This document shows, one piece after another, positions 54,163 to 64,000 of a DNA stretch of 64,000 nucleotides; position 1 is the stretch's first letter, and each line of letters opens with the position of its first letter. The stretch spans positions 248,001-312,000 of the forward strand of contig NZ_NJIX01000001.1 in NCBI RefSeq assembly GCF_002209485.1. Direction: 5' to 3'. The notes below the pieces were generated by a model that was not told the DNA's origin, did no database searches, and saw only the letters and a program-made list of their open reading frames with translations. The translations under genes were made by a program, and so were the position numbers. The DNA is from Achromobacter sp. HZ34 (GTDB taxonomy: Bacteria > Pseudomonadota > Gammaproteobacteria > Burkholderiales > Burkholderiaceae_B).

Positions 54163-55794
54163 ATGCTGAAGAATATGAGAATCGGCGCCCGCCTGGCGCT
54201 TGGGTTTGGTATCGTGCTGGCCTTGGCCATCCTCATCACAGGCATCAGCCTGTGGCGCCTGAGCACGGTGGCCGCCGCCACGCGCGCCATGATGGAACTG
54301 CCCCTCGCCAAGGAGCGCATGACCAACGACTGGGCCAATTACGTGCTGGTCGGCATCACCCGCACCACCGCCATCGCCAAGAGCAGCGATCCCACCCTGG
54401 CAGGTTTCCTGGCCAGCGGTGCCACCGAAGGCACGCGCGCCTCGCTGGAGATCATGAAGAAACTGGAGCCGCTGATCCAGGACACCGACGAAAAAGCGGT
54501 CTACCAGAAGATCATGGACACGCGGGGCGGCTACGTCGCCGCCCGGGACGCGATCATGAAGTTCAAGGGCGAGGGCAAGGCCGACGAAGCGGACAAGATT
54601 TTCCTGTCGACCTTCCAACCCGCGTCGGTCAACTACAGCAAGCTGCTGGCCGAATTCGTCGAGGTGCAGCGCAAGCGTCTCGACACGGATGCGGCCCACA
54701 TCCAGGAGATCGACCACGACAGCCGTCAACAGCTGATCATCCTGGCGATCCTGGCAACGGCCTTCGGCGCCCTGTGCGCCTGGGTCCTGACGCGCGGCAT
54801 CACGCAACCCTTGGCCAAGGCACTGACCGCCGCCCGCCGGGTGGCCGATGGTGACCTGGGCAGCGAGATCACGGTCCATGGCCGCGACGAGACCGGTCAA
54901 CTGCTGGAGGCCTTGCAGGCCATGAACGGCAATCTGCGCAATATCGTCGGCCAGGTACGCGGCGGCACGGATTCCATCGCCACGGCCGCTCGCGAAATCG
55001 CGGCAGGCAACCTGGACCTGTCCTCGCGCACCGAAGAGCAGGCCAGCTCGCTGAGCGAGACCGCCGCCACCATGGAACAGATGACCGTCACGGTCAAGCA
55101 GAACGCGGACAACGCCCGCCAGGCCAATCAATTGGCCGTGTCGGCGTCGGAAGTGGCCAGCCGCGGCGGCGCCGTGGTGTCGCAAGTGGTGGGCACCATG
55201 ACGTCGATCAACGAATCATCACGCCGCATCGTCGACATCATCGGCGTGATCGACGGCATCGCTTTCCAGACCAACATCCTGGCGCTGAACGCGGCGGTGG
55301 AAGCCGCCCGCGCCGGCGAACAGGGCCGCGGCTTCGCCGTGGTCGCCAGCGAAGTGCGCAGCCTGGCGCAGCGCTCGGCCACCGCCGCCAAGGACATCAA
55401 GCAACTGATCAGCGATTCGGTGGCCAAGGTCGACAGCGGTTCGCAACTGGTCAGCCAGGCCGGCGCCACCATGGACGAGATCGTCGAAAGCGTGAAGCGG
55501 GTCACCGACATCATGGGCGAGATCAGCGCGGCCACGCACGAGCAGACCGGCAGTATCGAGCAGATCAACCTGGCCATCGCGCAGATGGAGCAGGTGACGC
55601 AGCAGAACGCCGCGCTGGTGGAAGAAGCCGCGGCCGCGTCGGGCGCCATGCAGGACCAGACCTCGACGCTGGCGCAACTGGTCAGCGTGTTCCGCCTGGC
55701 GCAGGGCAGCGCCGAGCAAGCGGTCGCAAGGCTGCAGGCAAACGCGCAGGCCGGCACGCACGAGGCGGGCGGCTACGTGGCCTTGCCCGCATAA
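54163..55794 (+). CDS. Methyl-accepting chemotaxis protein
   Basis: A 543-residue chemoreceptor. Membrane segments at about residues 8-30 and 190-212 enclose a four-helix periplasmic domain; HAMP (about 213-265) and the signalling domain follow, with the tip [20 protein letters not shown]. The C terminus (GGYVALPA) lacks a CheR pentapeptide. Its stop is 3 bases before the GTG of a PAS-GGDEF-EAL gene, so the two are co-transcribed and probably coupled. The protein is similar in layout to the receptor at 16308 but differs in the ligand domain. Confidence 0.94.
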   Translation: MLKNMRIGARLALGFGIVLALAILITGISLWRLSTVAAATRAMMELPLAKERMTNDWANYVLVGITRTTAIAKSSDPTLAGFLASGATEGTRASLEIMKKLEPLIQDTDEKAVYQKIMDTRGGYVAARDAIMKFKGEGKADEADKIFLSTFQPASVNYSKLLAEFVEVQRKRLDTDAAHIQEIDHDSRQQLIILAILATAFGALCAWVLTRGITQPLAKALTAARRVADGDLGSEITVHGRDETGQLLEALQAMNGNLRNIVGQVRGGTDSIATAAREIAAGNLDLSSRTEEQASSLSETAATMEQMTVTVKQNADNARQANQLAVSASEVASRGGAVVSQVVGTMTSINESSRRIVDIIGVIDGIAFQTNILALNAAVEAARAGEQGRGFAVVASEVRSLAQRSATAAKDIKQLISDSVAKVDSGSQLVSQAGATMDEIVESVKRVTDIMGEISAATHEQTGSIEQINLAIAQMEQVTQQNAALVEEAAAASGAMQDQTSTLAQLVSVFRLAQGSAEQAVARLQANAQAGTHEAGGYVALPA

Positions 55795-55797
55795 ATC

Positions 55798-57945
55798 GTG
55801 GATTCGTTGCAAGAACTGGAGGCCCTGCGTGTCCACGTCGGGCATCTGCAGGGCCGCTTCGACCTGGTCGTCCAGGCCAGCAGCGACGCGCTGTGGGACC
55901 TGGAAATCGGCGACCTGGACATCGACGATCCCGGCTGTCCGTGCTGGCTGTCCGACCAGTTTCGCCGGATGCTGGGCTACGAGTCCGTGGATGAGTTGCC
56001 GAATCTGCTGAGCAGCTGGTCGTCGCGCCTGCATGCGGACGACCGCGCCCGTACGCTGAATGCCTTCACGGCGCACATCGTCGACCGCAGTGGCCAGACG
56101 CCCTACGACGTGACGTACCGGCTGCGTTGCCGCGATGGCAGTTATCGCTGGATGCGCGCGCTCGGCCGCACGCAGCGCGCACCCGATGGCAGGGCGGTGC
56201 GCGTGGCCGGCGCCATGACCGACATCACCGACAGCATGGTGCTGCTGGATCTCAAGCGTTATGCGGAAGACATCGCCGCGCGTTACCGGGACCAGGCGTC
56301 GCTGCTGGACAAGACCACTGACGCCATCGTCGTGCGGGGGCTGGACGGGCGTATCCAGTTCTGGAACAAGAGCGCCGAACGGATGTACGGCTGGACGCCG
56401 GAAGAGGCGATGGGGCGCATGGTGGCGGAGCTGATCTATGACGATCATGCGTTGCTCGACGACATCACCGGGCGCATCCTGACCCACGGCGAGTGGCGCG
56501 GCGAGATCCGCCACCGGCGCAAGGACGGCACCACCTTTCCCGTGGAAGGGCATTGGACGCTGGTGCTGGACGAGGCCGGCGAGCCCAAGTCCATCATGGT
56601 CATCAATTCCGACATCACCCAGCGCAAGGCGGCCGAGCACAAGATTCGCCTGCTGGCCATGTACGACTCGCTGACCGGCCTGCCCAATCGCACGCTGTGC
56701 ATGGAAAGCCTGGGCCGCGCACTGGTCGAGGCGCGCATGAATGACGGCATGCTGGCGGTGCTGTTCATGGACCTGAATCGCTTCAAGGAAATCAACGACA
56801 CGCGCGGGCACGGGGTGGGCGACCAGGTGCTGGTGCAGGTGGCGCGGCGCTTCCAGGCGGTGCTGCGCAAGGGCGAGATCCTGTCCCGCCTGGCCGGTGA
56901 CGAATTCATCGTCGCCACGCCGGTGGACGATCGCGCGGCCGCGGCCGACCTGGCGGAGCGCCTGGAAGGGGCTTTGCTGGATCCGGTGGCGGCTGCCGAT
57001 CACACCTTCATCATGCGGGTCAGCATAGGCATCGCCCTGCATCCGATGGACGGCACCACCATCGACGACCTGCTCAAGCGCGCGGACATTGCGATGTACC
57101 GGGCCAAGGACAGCGGCGTCGGCCATGTGTTCTACGAACCTGAAATGAGCGAGGGCCTGGCCGAGCGCATGGAGCTGGCCAAGGACCTGGCGCGGGCCTT
57201 GAACAACGGCGAATTGCAGCTTTATTACCAGCCCAAGGTGGATCTGGACAGCGGCGCCATGGTGGGCGCGGAGGCTTTGTTGCGCTGGTACGATCCGCGG
57301 CGCGGCTGGGTCAGTCCGGTGGATTTCATTCCCATCGCGGAAGCGCGCGGCATGATGGCGCCCCTGGGGCGCTGGGTCCTGCGCGAGGCTTGCCGGCAGA
57401 TGAAGGCCTGGCAGGTGGCAGGACTGCATTTTTCCGGGCGGCTGGCGATCAACCTGGCCGCGCAGGAACTGGACGACGGCTCGCTGGCCAGCAATATCGT
57501 CGACATCGTGCAGGCGGCGGACCTGACGCCGGCGTCGTTCGAGCTGGAATTGACCGAAAGCGGCCTGATGGGCGATATCGAGCGCGCCATCGTGGTCATG
57601 GCGGCCTTGAAGGCGGCCGGGTTTGCCTTGTCCATCGATGACTTCGGTACGGGCTATTCGTCGCTGGCGTACCTGAAGCGCCTGCCGGTGGACAAGCTGA
57701 AGATCGATATCTCCTTCGTGCGCGACATGCTCAATGACCGCCACGACCGCACCATCGTCACCACCATCCTGGGCATGGCCCACAATATGGGACTGAGCGC
57801 CATTGCCGAGGGCGTGGAGCAGGCCGAGCAGGCCGAAGCGCTGCGTGCGCTGGGCTGCGACGAGGCGCAGGGCTATTACTACGGCAAGCCGCAACCGGCG
57901 TCGGTGTTCGCGCGCACGTGGCTGACCGCGCAGCCGCGCGGATAG
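55798..57945 (+). CDS. PAS-PAS-GGDEF-EAL bifunctional c-di-GMP enzyme
   Basis: A 715-residue soluble protein starting at GTG 55798, 3 bases after the receptor stop. Two PAS domains (about 15-145 and 160-285) lead into a GGDEF domain (about 290-445) whose signature is AGDEF (367-371), a form that can be active; the inhibitory site is RKGE rather than RxxD. The EAL domain (about 455-705) is intact: AEALLRW at 491, INLAAQEL, LELTESGLM, SIDDFGTGYSS, KLKIDISF, AEGVEQ and GCDEAQGYYYGKP. It could both make and degrade c-di-GMP, with phosphodiesterase most secure. Linkage to a chemoreceptor suggests a shared sensory circuit. Confidence 0.92.
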   Translation: MDSLQELEALRVHVGHLQGRFDLVVQASSDALWDLEIGDLDIDDPGCPCWLSDQFRRMLGYESVDELPNLLSSWSSRLHADDRARTLNAFTAHIVDRSGQTPYDVTYRLRCRDGSYRWMRALGRTQRAPDGRAVRVAGAMTDITDSMVLLDLKRYAEDIAARYRDQASLLDKTTDAIVVRGLDGRIQFWNKSAERMYGWTPEEAMGRMVAELIYDDHALLDDITGRILTHGEWRGEIRHRRKDGTTFPVEGHWTLVLDEAGEPKSIMVINSDITQRKAAEHKIRLLAMYDSLTGLPNRTLCMESLGRALVEARMNDGMLAVLFMDLNRFKEINDTRGHGVGDQVLVQVARRFQAVLRKGEILSRLAGDEFIVATPVDDRAAAADLAERLEGALLDPVAAADHTFIMRVSIGIALHPMDGTTIDDLLKRADIAMYRAKDSGVGHVFYEPEMSEGLAERMELAKDLARALNNGELQLYYQPKVDLDSGAMVGAEALLRWYDPRRGWVSPVDFIPIAEARGMMAPLGRWVLREACRQMKAWQVAGLHFSGRLAINLAAQELDDGSLASNIVDIVQAADLTPASFELELTESGLMGDIERAIVVMAALKAAGFALSIDDFGTGYSSLAYLKRLPVDKLKIDISFVRDMLNDRHDRTIVTTILGMAHNMGLSAIAEGVEQAEQAEALRALGCDEAQGYYYGKPQPASVFARTWLTAQPRG

Positions 57946-58040
57946 CCACGGGGACCGAGCGAGCAGGTGCCTGTCATGGGGACCGGGGTAAACTGCGGGC
58001 GCCGCCGTTCCTGGCGCGCTTCGATTTCCCTTCCCCCCAA

Positions 58041-59519
58041 ATGAATCTACGTACCTTGCGTGAAGAATGGCTCGGCAACGTCCGCGGCGATGTGTTGTCC
58101 GGCCTGGTGGTGGCCCTGGCCCTGATCCCTGAAGCCCTGGCGTTTGCCGTGATCGCGGGTGTCGATCCGCGGGTGGCGCTGTACGCCGCCTTCTGTATCG
58201 CGGTGGTGTCCGCCATCGCCGGGGGCCGCCCGGCCATGATTTCCGCCGCTACCGGCGCCGTGGCGTTGCTGGTCGTCGGACTGGTCAAGGACCATGGCGT
58301 GCAGTACCTGTTCGCCGCGGCCCTGCTGGCGGGCGTGCTGCAGATATTGGCGGGTTACCTGCGGCTGGGCGCGCTCATGCGCTTCGTGTCGCGCTCGGTG
58401 ATCACGGGCTTCGTCAACGCCTTGGCGATCCTGATCTTCCTGGCGCAGTTGCAGGAATTCCATAACGCCCATTGGACCGTCTATGCGCTGGTGGCGGGCG
58501 GCCTGGCCATCATCTACCTGTTTCCACGCATCACCCGTGCGGTGCCGTCGCCGTTGGTCTGCATCGTCGTGCTGACCGTCCTGGCGGTGTGGCTGCACCT
58601 GCCGGCGCGCACCGTGGGCGATATGGGCGCATTCCCGGACAGCGTGCCGCATTTCGCGCTTCCGCTGGTGCCGTGGAATATGGACACGCTGCGCATCATC
58701 TTCCCGTATTCGCTGGCGATTGCCGTGGTGGGCCTGCTGGAGTCGCTGATGACCGCGGCCATCGTGGATGACTTCACCGATACCAATAGCGACAAGAACC
58801 GCGAGTGCCGCGGGCAGGGCATCGCCAATATCTGCGCCGGCCTGCTGGGCGGAATGCCGGGCTGCGCGATGATCGGCCAGTCCGTCATCAACGTGAAGTC
58901 AGGCGGGCGTGGGCGCCTGTCGACGTTCCTGGCGGGCTTGTTCCTGCTGATCCTGGTGGTGTTCCTGGGACCGTGGGTGCGGCAGATTCCGATGGCCGCG
59001 CTGGTGGCGGTGATGATCATGGTGTGTATCAGCACCTTCAGCTGGAAGTCCTTGGCGAACCTGCGCACCCATCCGCGCAGTTCGTCGGTGGTGATGCTGG
59101 CCACCGTCGTGGTGGTGGTCGCCACCGGCAACCTGGCCATCGGGGTCGGGGTGGGCGTGCTGCTGAGCGCCTTGTTCTTCGCGTCCAAGGTGCATCGGAT
59201 GTTCGCGGTGCAGACGACCACGCTGGACGACGGGCGTGGGCGCCGCTATGCCGTGCGCGGCGAAGTGTTCTTCGCCACGTCGCAGGCGCTGGTGGCCGAG
59301 TTCGATTTCAAGGAGCCGATCGAGCGCGTGGTGCTGGACCTGGAGGAAGCGCATTTCTGGGACATCACCGCGGTCGACGCGCTTGACCGCGTGGTCCATA
59401 AGTTCCGCCGCCATGGCGTGGCGGTGGAAGTGCTGGGCTTGAACCACGCCAGCGCGACGATGGTCGAGAAGTTCGGCACGCATGACAAGGGCGGCGACGC
59501 GCCTGCCGTCGGGCACTAG
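58041..59519 (+). CDS. SulP-family anion transporter with STAS domain
   Basis: A 492-residue SLC26/SulP transporter. About 11-12 membrane segments run from residue 15 to about 385, with conserved SulP stretches [21 protein letters not shown] near 25-45 (split across motif boundaries) and [19 protein letters not shown] near 271-289. A STAS domain fills the C terminus. Substrates in the family are sulphate, bicarbonate or dicarboxylates; the sequence does not decide. ATG 58041 ([10 protein letters not shown]) is the natural start. Its stop overlaps the convergent polB gene by 4 bases. Confidence 0.92.
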   Translation: MNLRTLREEWLGNVRGDVLSGLVVALALIPEALAFAVIAGVDPRVALYAAFCIAVVSAIAGGRPAMISAATGAVALLVVGLVKDHGVQYLFAAALLAGVLQILAGYLRLGALMRFVSRSVITGFVNALAILIFLAQLQEFHNAHWTVYALVAGGLAIIYLFPRITRAVPSPLVCIVVLTVLAVWLHLPARTVGDMGAFPDSVPHFALPLVPWNMDTLRIIFPYSLAIAVVGLLESLMTAAIVDDFTDTNSDKNRECRGQGIANICAGLLGGMPGCAMIGQSVINVKSGGRGRLSTFLAGLFLLILVVFLGPWVRQIPMAALVAVMIMVCISTFSWKSLANLRTHPRSSSVVMLATVVVVVATGNLAIGVGVGVLLSALFFASKVHRMFAVQTTTLDDGRGRRYAVRGEVFFATSQALVAEFDFKEPIERVVLDLEEAHFWDITAVDALDRVVHKFRRHGVAVEVLGLNHASATMVEKFGTHDKGGDAPAVGH

Positions 59520-62026
59520 AACAGCCCCAGCTGACCGTCCGTCAACTGGGAAAAATCATCGCCCACGAAGGCGAGGATGGCGTCGGCGATCGGTTGCAGC
59601 TGCTTGGTGACGTAGTGTTCGTAGTCGATGCCGGCCTGGCGGTTCTCCAGCGGCTCGGGTCCGGCCAGGGTCATGACGTAGCTGATCCAGCCGCCGTTCT
59701 GGTACTGCATGGGCCGCTGCTGGCGCTGGTTGTATTCGTCCGCGCTGCGGGCCGCGCGCACGTGCGGTGGCACGTTGCGTTCGTAGTGGTCGAGGCGGCG
59801 GCGCAGGCGCTTGCGATAGACCAGCAGTTCGTCCAGCTCGCCGGCGCGGGTGCGGCGCACGAAGTCACGGATGTAGTCGCGGTAAGGCTCGCGCCGGAAA
59901 ATGCGCAGATAAAGTTCCTGCTGGAATTGGCGCGCCAGCGGCGACCAGTCCGTGCGTACGGATTCCAACCCCTTGAACACCACGTCTTCGCTGCCGTCGG
60001 CGCGCCGGACCAGGCCGGCGTAGCGCTTCTTGCTGCCTTCCTCGGCGCCGCGCACCGTGGGCATCAGGAAGCGCTGGAAATGGTTCTCGTATTGCAGCTC
60101 CAGCGCGCTTTGCAGGCCGTATTCCTGTTGCAGGTGCTGGCGCCACCACAGGTTGATGCCGGCCACCAGTTCGCGGCCTATGCGCGCGGCGTCTTCCTCG
60201 GCGCGCGCGCGGCCCAGCCACACGAAGGTGGAGTCGGTATCGCCATAAATGACGATGTGGCCTTGCGCCTCGATCAGTTCGCGCGTGCGCTGCATGATTT
60301 CATGGCCGCGTAGCGTAATGGACGAGGCCAGCCGCGCATCGAAGAAACGGCAGCCGGGCGAACCCAGCACGCCGTACAGGGAGTTCATGATGATCTTCAA
60401 GGCTTGCGACAGCGCCTTGTTGCCCGCGCGCTTGGCGGCATCGCGGCCGTCCCAGATACGGGCCACGATGGCCGGCAGGCTGTGCCGCGTCCGCGAAAAG
60501 CGCGCGCCGGCGAAGCCTGGGACGGAAGCGTCGTCGCCGGGCTGGCGCAGGCCTTCGATCAGCCCCACCGGATCGATCAGGAAGCTGCGGATGATGGACG
60601 GGTACAGGCTCTTGTAGTCCAGTACCAGTACCGATTCGTACAGGCCGGGACGGGAATCCATGACGAAACCGCCGGGACTGGCGTTGGGCGGCTGCGAACC
60701 CAGGCGGGGCGCGACGAAGCCGGTGCGATGCATCAGCGGCAGGTAAAGGTGTTCGAACGCCGCCACCGAGCCGCCGCTGCGGTCTGCGGCCAGCCCGGTG
60801 ACCGTGGCGCGTTCGAGCAGGAAGGCCAGCAGTTCGGTCTTTTCGAAGATGCGCGTGACCAGTTCGCAGTCCTGCAGGTTGTAGCGGGCCAGGGCCTGCT
60901 TGTCCTGCGCGAACATGCGGTTGATCTCGTCCATGCGGTGGTAGGGATCGTCGATGGCCTTGCCGGTGCCCAGCACGGTTTGCGCCACGTATTCCAGGCT
61001 GAAGGACGGGAAGCTCCAGGTGGCGGAGCGCAGGGCTTCGATGCCGTCGATGATCAGCCGGCCCGGCGCCGCCGCGAAATAGTGCTGCGGCCGGGCGCCG
61101 TGCTCGCGCCATTCCATCACCGCGCCAGCGCGGCCCAGCCGCAGCGGTACGCCCAGGCGCTGGGAATGTTCGTGCAGGACACGCAGGTCGAACTGCACCA
61201 CGTTCCAGCCGATCACGGCATCGGGGTCGTGGCGCGCCAGCCAGTCGTTGAGCCGGCGCAGCAGGGCGCCACGGTCGGTGCAGTATTCGAGATCGAAATC
61301 CCGGCCATCGGCGCCAGCGACCCGTTCGCTGCCGGCGGTCTGCGCCAGCATATAGACCTGGCGCTGGCCGCAGCCTTGCAGGCCTATGCAATACAGGTTG
61401 CCGCGCTGATCGGTTTCGATGTCCAGCGAGACCAGGCGCAGGATGGGGCGGTAGTCGGGATCGGGCTTCAGCGTGGCGTCCAGCAGGATGCCATCGGGGT
61501 CCGCGCGGCCGCTGAAACGCAGGGGCGCGGTGATGAAGCGTTCCATGAGATAGCGTTCGGGCGGGCGGATATCGGCTTCGTAGATGTCCACGCCCGCTTC
61601 GGTCAGGCGCTTCTCCAGGCGGGCCAGCTGGCGTTGCTGCTGGCAATACAGGCCCAGGACGGGGCGGTGCTTGAAGTCCTTGAGGGCCAGGGCACGCAGC
61701 TCGCCATTGGTTTCACCGCGCAGGATGGCTTCGGCCAGGCCGCGCTGGTCGGCCGGGATGAAGGCGACCGACGGTTGGACGGGCACCCGGATGCGCTGGG
61801 CGCCTGCGTCGGTGGCCAGCCAGAATTCGACCTCGGTACCCGAGGGGGTGTCGCGCCAATGGCGGGTCAGCAGGAAGCCCTGCCGGGTTGGCTGGGCGTC
61901 GGCTTGGGCAGCGTCAGGGGCCGGATGGCTGTCCGGGGCGGCCGGATGGCTATTCGGTGCTGCTGGAGCGGCCGGGCGGCTGGCCGGCATTTCCGGAGCG
62001 GCGGTCGGGGCGGATATACTGTTCAT
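59516..62026 (-). CDS. polB: DNA polymerase II (family B)
   Basis: An 836-residue family B polymerase of the damage-inducible Pol II type. The exonuclease motif I LDIETD is near residue 200, followed by exo [12 protein letters not shown]; polymerase motif A is in [12 protein letters not shown] near 470-481, motif B in [21 protein letters not shown] (split), and motif C YGDTDS near 593-598. The first 45 residues are Ala/Pro/His-rich and not part of the fold. A LexA box straddles the ATG at 62026; an alternative ATG at 61990 would place the box wholly upstream. SOS control is expected. Confidence 0.94.
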   Translation of the reverse strand: MNSISAPTAAPEMPASRPAAPAAPNSHPAAPDSHPAPDAAQADAQPTRQGFLLTRHWRDTPSGTEVEFWLATDAGAQRIRVPVQPSVAFIPADQRGLAEAILRGETNGELRALALKDFKHRPVLGLYCQQQRQLARLEKRLTEAGVDIYEADIRPPERYLMERFITAPLRFSGRADPDGILLDATLKPDPDYRPILRLVSLDIETDQRGNLYCIGLQGCGQRQVYMLAQTAGSERVAGADGRDFDLEYCTDRGALLRRLNDWLARHDPDAVIGWNVVQFDLRVLHEHSQRLGVPLRLGRAGAVMEWREHGARPQHYFAAAPGRLIIDGIEALRSATWSFPSFSLEYVAQTVLGTGKAIDDPYHRMDEINRMFAQDKQALARYNLQDCELVTRIFEKTELLAFLLERATVTGLAADRSGGSVAAFEHLYLPLMHRTGFVAPRLGSQPPNASPGGFVMDSRPGLYESVLVLDYKSLYPSIIRSFLIDPVGLIEGLRQPGDDASVPGFAGARFSRTRHSLPAIVARIWDGRDAAKRAGNKALSQALKIIMNSLYGVLGSPGCRFFDARLASSITLRGHEIMQRTRELIEAQGHIVIYGDTDSTFVWLGRARAEEDAARIGRELVAGINLWWRQHLQQEYGLQSALELQYENHFQRFLMPTVRGAEEGSKKRYAGLVRRADGSEDVVFKGLESVRTDWSPLARQFQQELYLRIFRREPYRDYIRDFVRRTRAGELDELLVYRKRLRRRLDHYERNVPPHVRAARSADEYNQRQQRPMQYQNGGWISYVMTLAGPEPLENRQAGIDYEHYVTKQLQPIADAILAFVGDDFSQLTDGQLGLF

Positions 62027-62036
62027 GGATACAGTA
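62017..62036. promoter_or_regulatory. LexA box between polB and the VRR-NUC gene
   Basis: TACTGT-N8-ACAGTA (62017-62036) contains the exact LexA core CTGT-N8-ACAG (62019-62034) with symmetric TA flanks. It overlaps the annotated polB start and lies 8 bases before the divergent ATG at 62044. Confidence 0.85.
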
Positions 62037-62043
62037 TTTTGCC

Positions 62044-64000
62044 ATGAGCCAGTCAGATCTATCTTCCGTCACGCGTTTCGATGGGGATGCCTCCGTTTTG
62101 GAGGCATCCGGCGTTTTTGCCGATGCGCATGGCGTCGTCGTTTTGGCGGCTTCCAGCTTCTCCGCCGATACGCCTGGCGTGCGGGCAACGGGATCCTCCA
62201 ACGCTGAGGCTACGGCACCAACGGCCGCTGTCGTGGTGCCGTCGTCCATCGCCGCGGCGGCGGCACGGCTGCTGCGGCCTGGCAACGAGGAAGGGCCGGA
62301 TCCGCATTACTACCTGCGCAATTTCACTTTTGCCCTGGCCTGGATCGCCGAACGTTATGGCGATCTGCTGGACGAGGCGGAACAGGCCTTCCTGGATGAC
62401 TACGCGGGGTTGCCGCGGCCGTCACAGGCGCTGATGGTGCGGATGCTGATGCGCAAAGGGCCTTATTTCCGCGTCGACTCGCTGCATTACGCCGAGATCG
62501 GCGATCCGGTGAGCGCCGCGGCGCCGCTGCTGGCGCTTGGCTGGCTGGACGCGAACCCCGTGCTGACGCTGGATGCGCTTTTCGCCGTCCTGCGCCAGGC
62601 GGAACTGGCGCGAGTGTTCGCCGGCGTCGCGCCGGGGAAGCTTTCCAAGGCGCGGCTGCTGGAGCATCTGCGCGGGCTGGCGCAGTTTGGGGACGCACGG
62701 CCATGGCGACAGTGGCGGCTGCCGCAAGGCGCCAGTGATGGCGCGATGAGCAGCGCCGGTGAAGGTGCTATCGAAGGCGCCGACGGCGTTGCGGCGGGCG
62801 CGATCGATGTTGTGGAAGTGCGTATCGTGCTTCTGGTCGAGCGCTTGCGATTGATGTTCTTCGGCAATCTGCGGCAGGACTGGTCGGAGTTCGTCCTCGC
62901 CGATCTGGGTATCTTCCAGTACGAACGCGTCGAATTCCCCGCTGCGGCACGGGCTTTCCAGCATCGATCCGATATCGAAACCTATCTGCGCCTGCAGCGC
63001 CTGCGCGAGCAGATCGACGAGGTGAGCGTGCAGACAGGTGAAGCCGCAGCCGACTCGCCCTGGCAGGCGATCCATCGGGCCTTGCTGGCGGAGAACCCCG
63101 CGCAGCCGTGGTTGTGCCGGCGTCGGGACAAGCTGCTGTTCGCCTTGGGACGCGCGCGGGAACGTCAGCGCGATTGGGAAGGGGCGCTGGCGTGCTATCG
63201 ATCGAATGGCTATCCCGGCGCCCGACACCGAACCATGCGCGTGCTGGAGCAGGCCGGCGCCGATGCCGATGCGCTGGCCATGGCCGAGGCCGCACTGGCC
63301 GCGCCCGAAAGCGAAACCGAGGTGCAGTTGCTGCAGCGCCTGGTTCACCGTCTGCGGCGCCGCCTTGGCCACCTCGGCCGGGACGGTCTTGCGCCTGCAC
63401 GCAGGCCGACGGTCACCACGCTGGACCTGCGCCTGGCCCGGCCGCAAGACGGGCGCTCCGTCGAGTTCGTGGCGCGTGATCATCTGTCTTGCGCGGACGG
63501 GCCGGTCTATTACGTCGAGAACACGCTGATCAATGCCTTGTTCGGGCTGCTTTGCTGGCCGGCCATTTTCCAGCCGGTGGCGGGGGCGTTTTTCCATCCG
63601 TTCCAGCGCGGGCCGGCGGATCTGCACGATCCAGGCTTTGCCGCTGCCCGTCGCGCGGCCTTCGACGCCTGCCTGACGCAGCTGGACGAGGGCAGCCATG
63701 CCGACACCATACGCGCCAACTGGCGGGCCAAGGCGGGCTTGATGTCGCCCTTCGTGGTGTGGGGCGCGTTGGACGAAGCCTTGCTGGACGTCGCTTTGCA
63801 TTGTTTGCCGGCCGCGCATCTGAAGCTTTGGTTCATGCGCATCCTGGCGGATATCAAGACCAATGCCAGTGGTCTGCCTGACCTGGTGCGCTTCTGGCCG
63901 GCTGAACGGCGCTATGAATTGATCGAGGTGAAGGGGCCGGGCGATCGCTTGCAGGACAACCAGCTGCGTTGGATCGCGTATAACCACGCGCACGGCATTC
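62044..64000 (+). CDS. FAN1-like VRR-NUC domain nuclease (3' end beyond window)
   Basis: The frame opened by ATG 62044 has no stop before the window end, giving 652 codons of an incomplete gene. After an Ala/Ser-rich N terminus of about 85 residues, it shows the order expected for bacterial FAN1-like nucleases: [35 protein letters not shown] and LHYAEIGDP (SAP-like region), a helical TPR-like middle ([20 protein letters not shown]), and the VRR-NUC catalytic motifs [10 protein letters not shown] near residue 610, [11 protein letters not shown] near 626 and QDNQLRW. The P-D...E-x-K set is intact. Such enzymes cut branched or crosslinked DNA. It shares the LexA box with polB. No clear ribosome site precedes the ATG, so a downstream start is possible. 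Confidence 0.88.
   Translation, partial: MSQSDLSSVTRFDGDASVLEASGVFADAHGVVVLAASSFSADTPGVRATGSSNAEATAPTAAVVVPSSIAAAAARLLRPGNEEGPDPHYYLRNFTFALAWIAERYGDLLDEAEQAFLDDYAGLPRPSQALMVRMLMRKGPYFRVDSLHYAEIGDPVSAAAPLLALGWLDANPVLTLDALFAVLRQAELARVFAGVAPGKLSKARLLEHLRGLAQFGDARPWRQWRLPQGASDGAMSSAGEGAIEGADGVAAGAIDVVEVRIVLLVERLRLMFFGNLRQDWSEFVLADLGIFQYERVEFPAAARAFQHRSDIETYLRLQRLREQIDEVSVQTGEAAADSPWQAIHRALLAENPAQPWLCRRRDKLLFALGRARERQRDWEGALACYRSNGYPGARHRTMRVLEQAGADADALAMAEAALAAPESETEVQLLQRLVHRLRRRLGHLGRDGLAPARRPTVTTLDLRLARPQDGRSVEFVARDHLSCADGPVYYVENTLINALFGLLCWPAIFQPVAGAFFHPFQRGPADLHDPGFAAARRAAFDACLTQLDEGSHADTIRANWRAKAGLMSPFVVWGALDEALLDVALHCLPAAHLKLWFMRILADIKTNASGLPDLVRFWPAERRYELIEVKGPGDRLQDNQLRWIAYNHAHGI
62085..62118 (+). 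other. Terminator-like hairpin just inside the VRR-NUC gene
   Basis: GGATGCCTCC (62085-62094) and GGAGGCATCC (62100-62109) form a perfect 10-base stem around GTTTT, and five Ts follow at 62114-62118. The structure lies 41 bases after the ATG. It could attenuate transcription or hide translation signals; alternatively it is a coincidence of coding sequence. Confidence 0.65.

Noticed and set aside
55219-57894. Antisense frame of 891 codons opposite the chemoreceptor and PAS-GGDEF-EAL genes
   Set aside because: Both sense genes have intact catalytic or signalling motifs; the antisense product is His/Gln/Arg-rich without motifs.

Overview
This 64-kb window is dense, GC-rich chromosomal DNA that looks like a member of the Alcaligenaceae (Bordetella/Achromobacter type, Betaproteobacteria). 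The evidence is three Bug-type periplasmic receptor genes with no membrane partners, a high G+C third-position bias, and a betaproteobacterial set of core genes (yicC/rph, rdgB-hemW, glnA-ntrBC, recG-oxyR-dps, amn). The genus is an inference; no rRNA or other marker is present. I found no tRNA or rRNA gene, insertion sequence, prophage or CRISPR array.

Bases 1-14257 are a catabolic island. A truncated Bug receptor gene and a LysR regulator lie beside nine same-strand genes that match the furfural/HMF pathway known as Hmf: a three-subunit molybdenum hydroxylase (hmfABC, with a CoxG-like domain fused to the large subunit), an acyl-CoA ligase (hmfD), a UbiD/UbiX decarboxylase pair (hmfFG), a crotonase-fold hydrolase (hmfE), a GMC oxidoreductase (hmfH) and an MFS transporter. 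Together they could oxidise furan alcohols/aldehydes to the dicarboxylate, decarboxylate it to 2-furoate, activate that to furoyl-CoA, hydroxylate it and release 2-oxoglutarate. A LysR-type operator and a sigma-70 promoter are visible in the divergent gap.

Bases 14358-26254 are mostly housekeeping: yicC and rph (divergent), a chemoreceptor, an EAL-CBS-GGDEF protein, rdgB, hemW, then glnA-ntrB-ntrC with a clear sigma-54 promoter and NtrC-like sites. Bases 26329-37301 are accessory: a LysR gene divergent from two pirins, a DUF4174 protein, two Bug receptors, a ferric-iron ABC transporter (fbpABC) and ferredoxin-NADP reductase with Fur-like boxes in the gap between them, and a small orphan protein whose N terminus resembles the leader of TccC/RHS toxins.

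Bases 37554-45537 carry ridA, recG, oxyR, dps, a small hydrolase, a LivJ-type binding protein and amn with a strong terminator. Bases 45697-53800 hold a DUF2242 lipoprotein ending in fourteen AAKDQ repeats, an orphan ParB-like protein, a GAF protein, a two-subunit aconitase X (large subunit starting at TTG), a secreted amidase with an LprI-like protein, and a LysR/nitronate monooxygenase pair. Bases 54163-57945 are a chemoreceptor and a PAS-GGDEF-EAL protein in one operon, followed by a SulP transporter. The window ends with DNA polymerase II (polB) divergent from a VRR-NUC nuclease gene that runs off the end; a LexA box lies between them.

The most unusual items are the complete hmf cluster with two short-period tandem repeats in and after hmfD, the TccC-leader orphan, the AAKDQ lipoprotein, and the LexA-box polB/VRR-NUC pair with a terminator-like hairpin just inside the nuclease gene.
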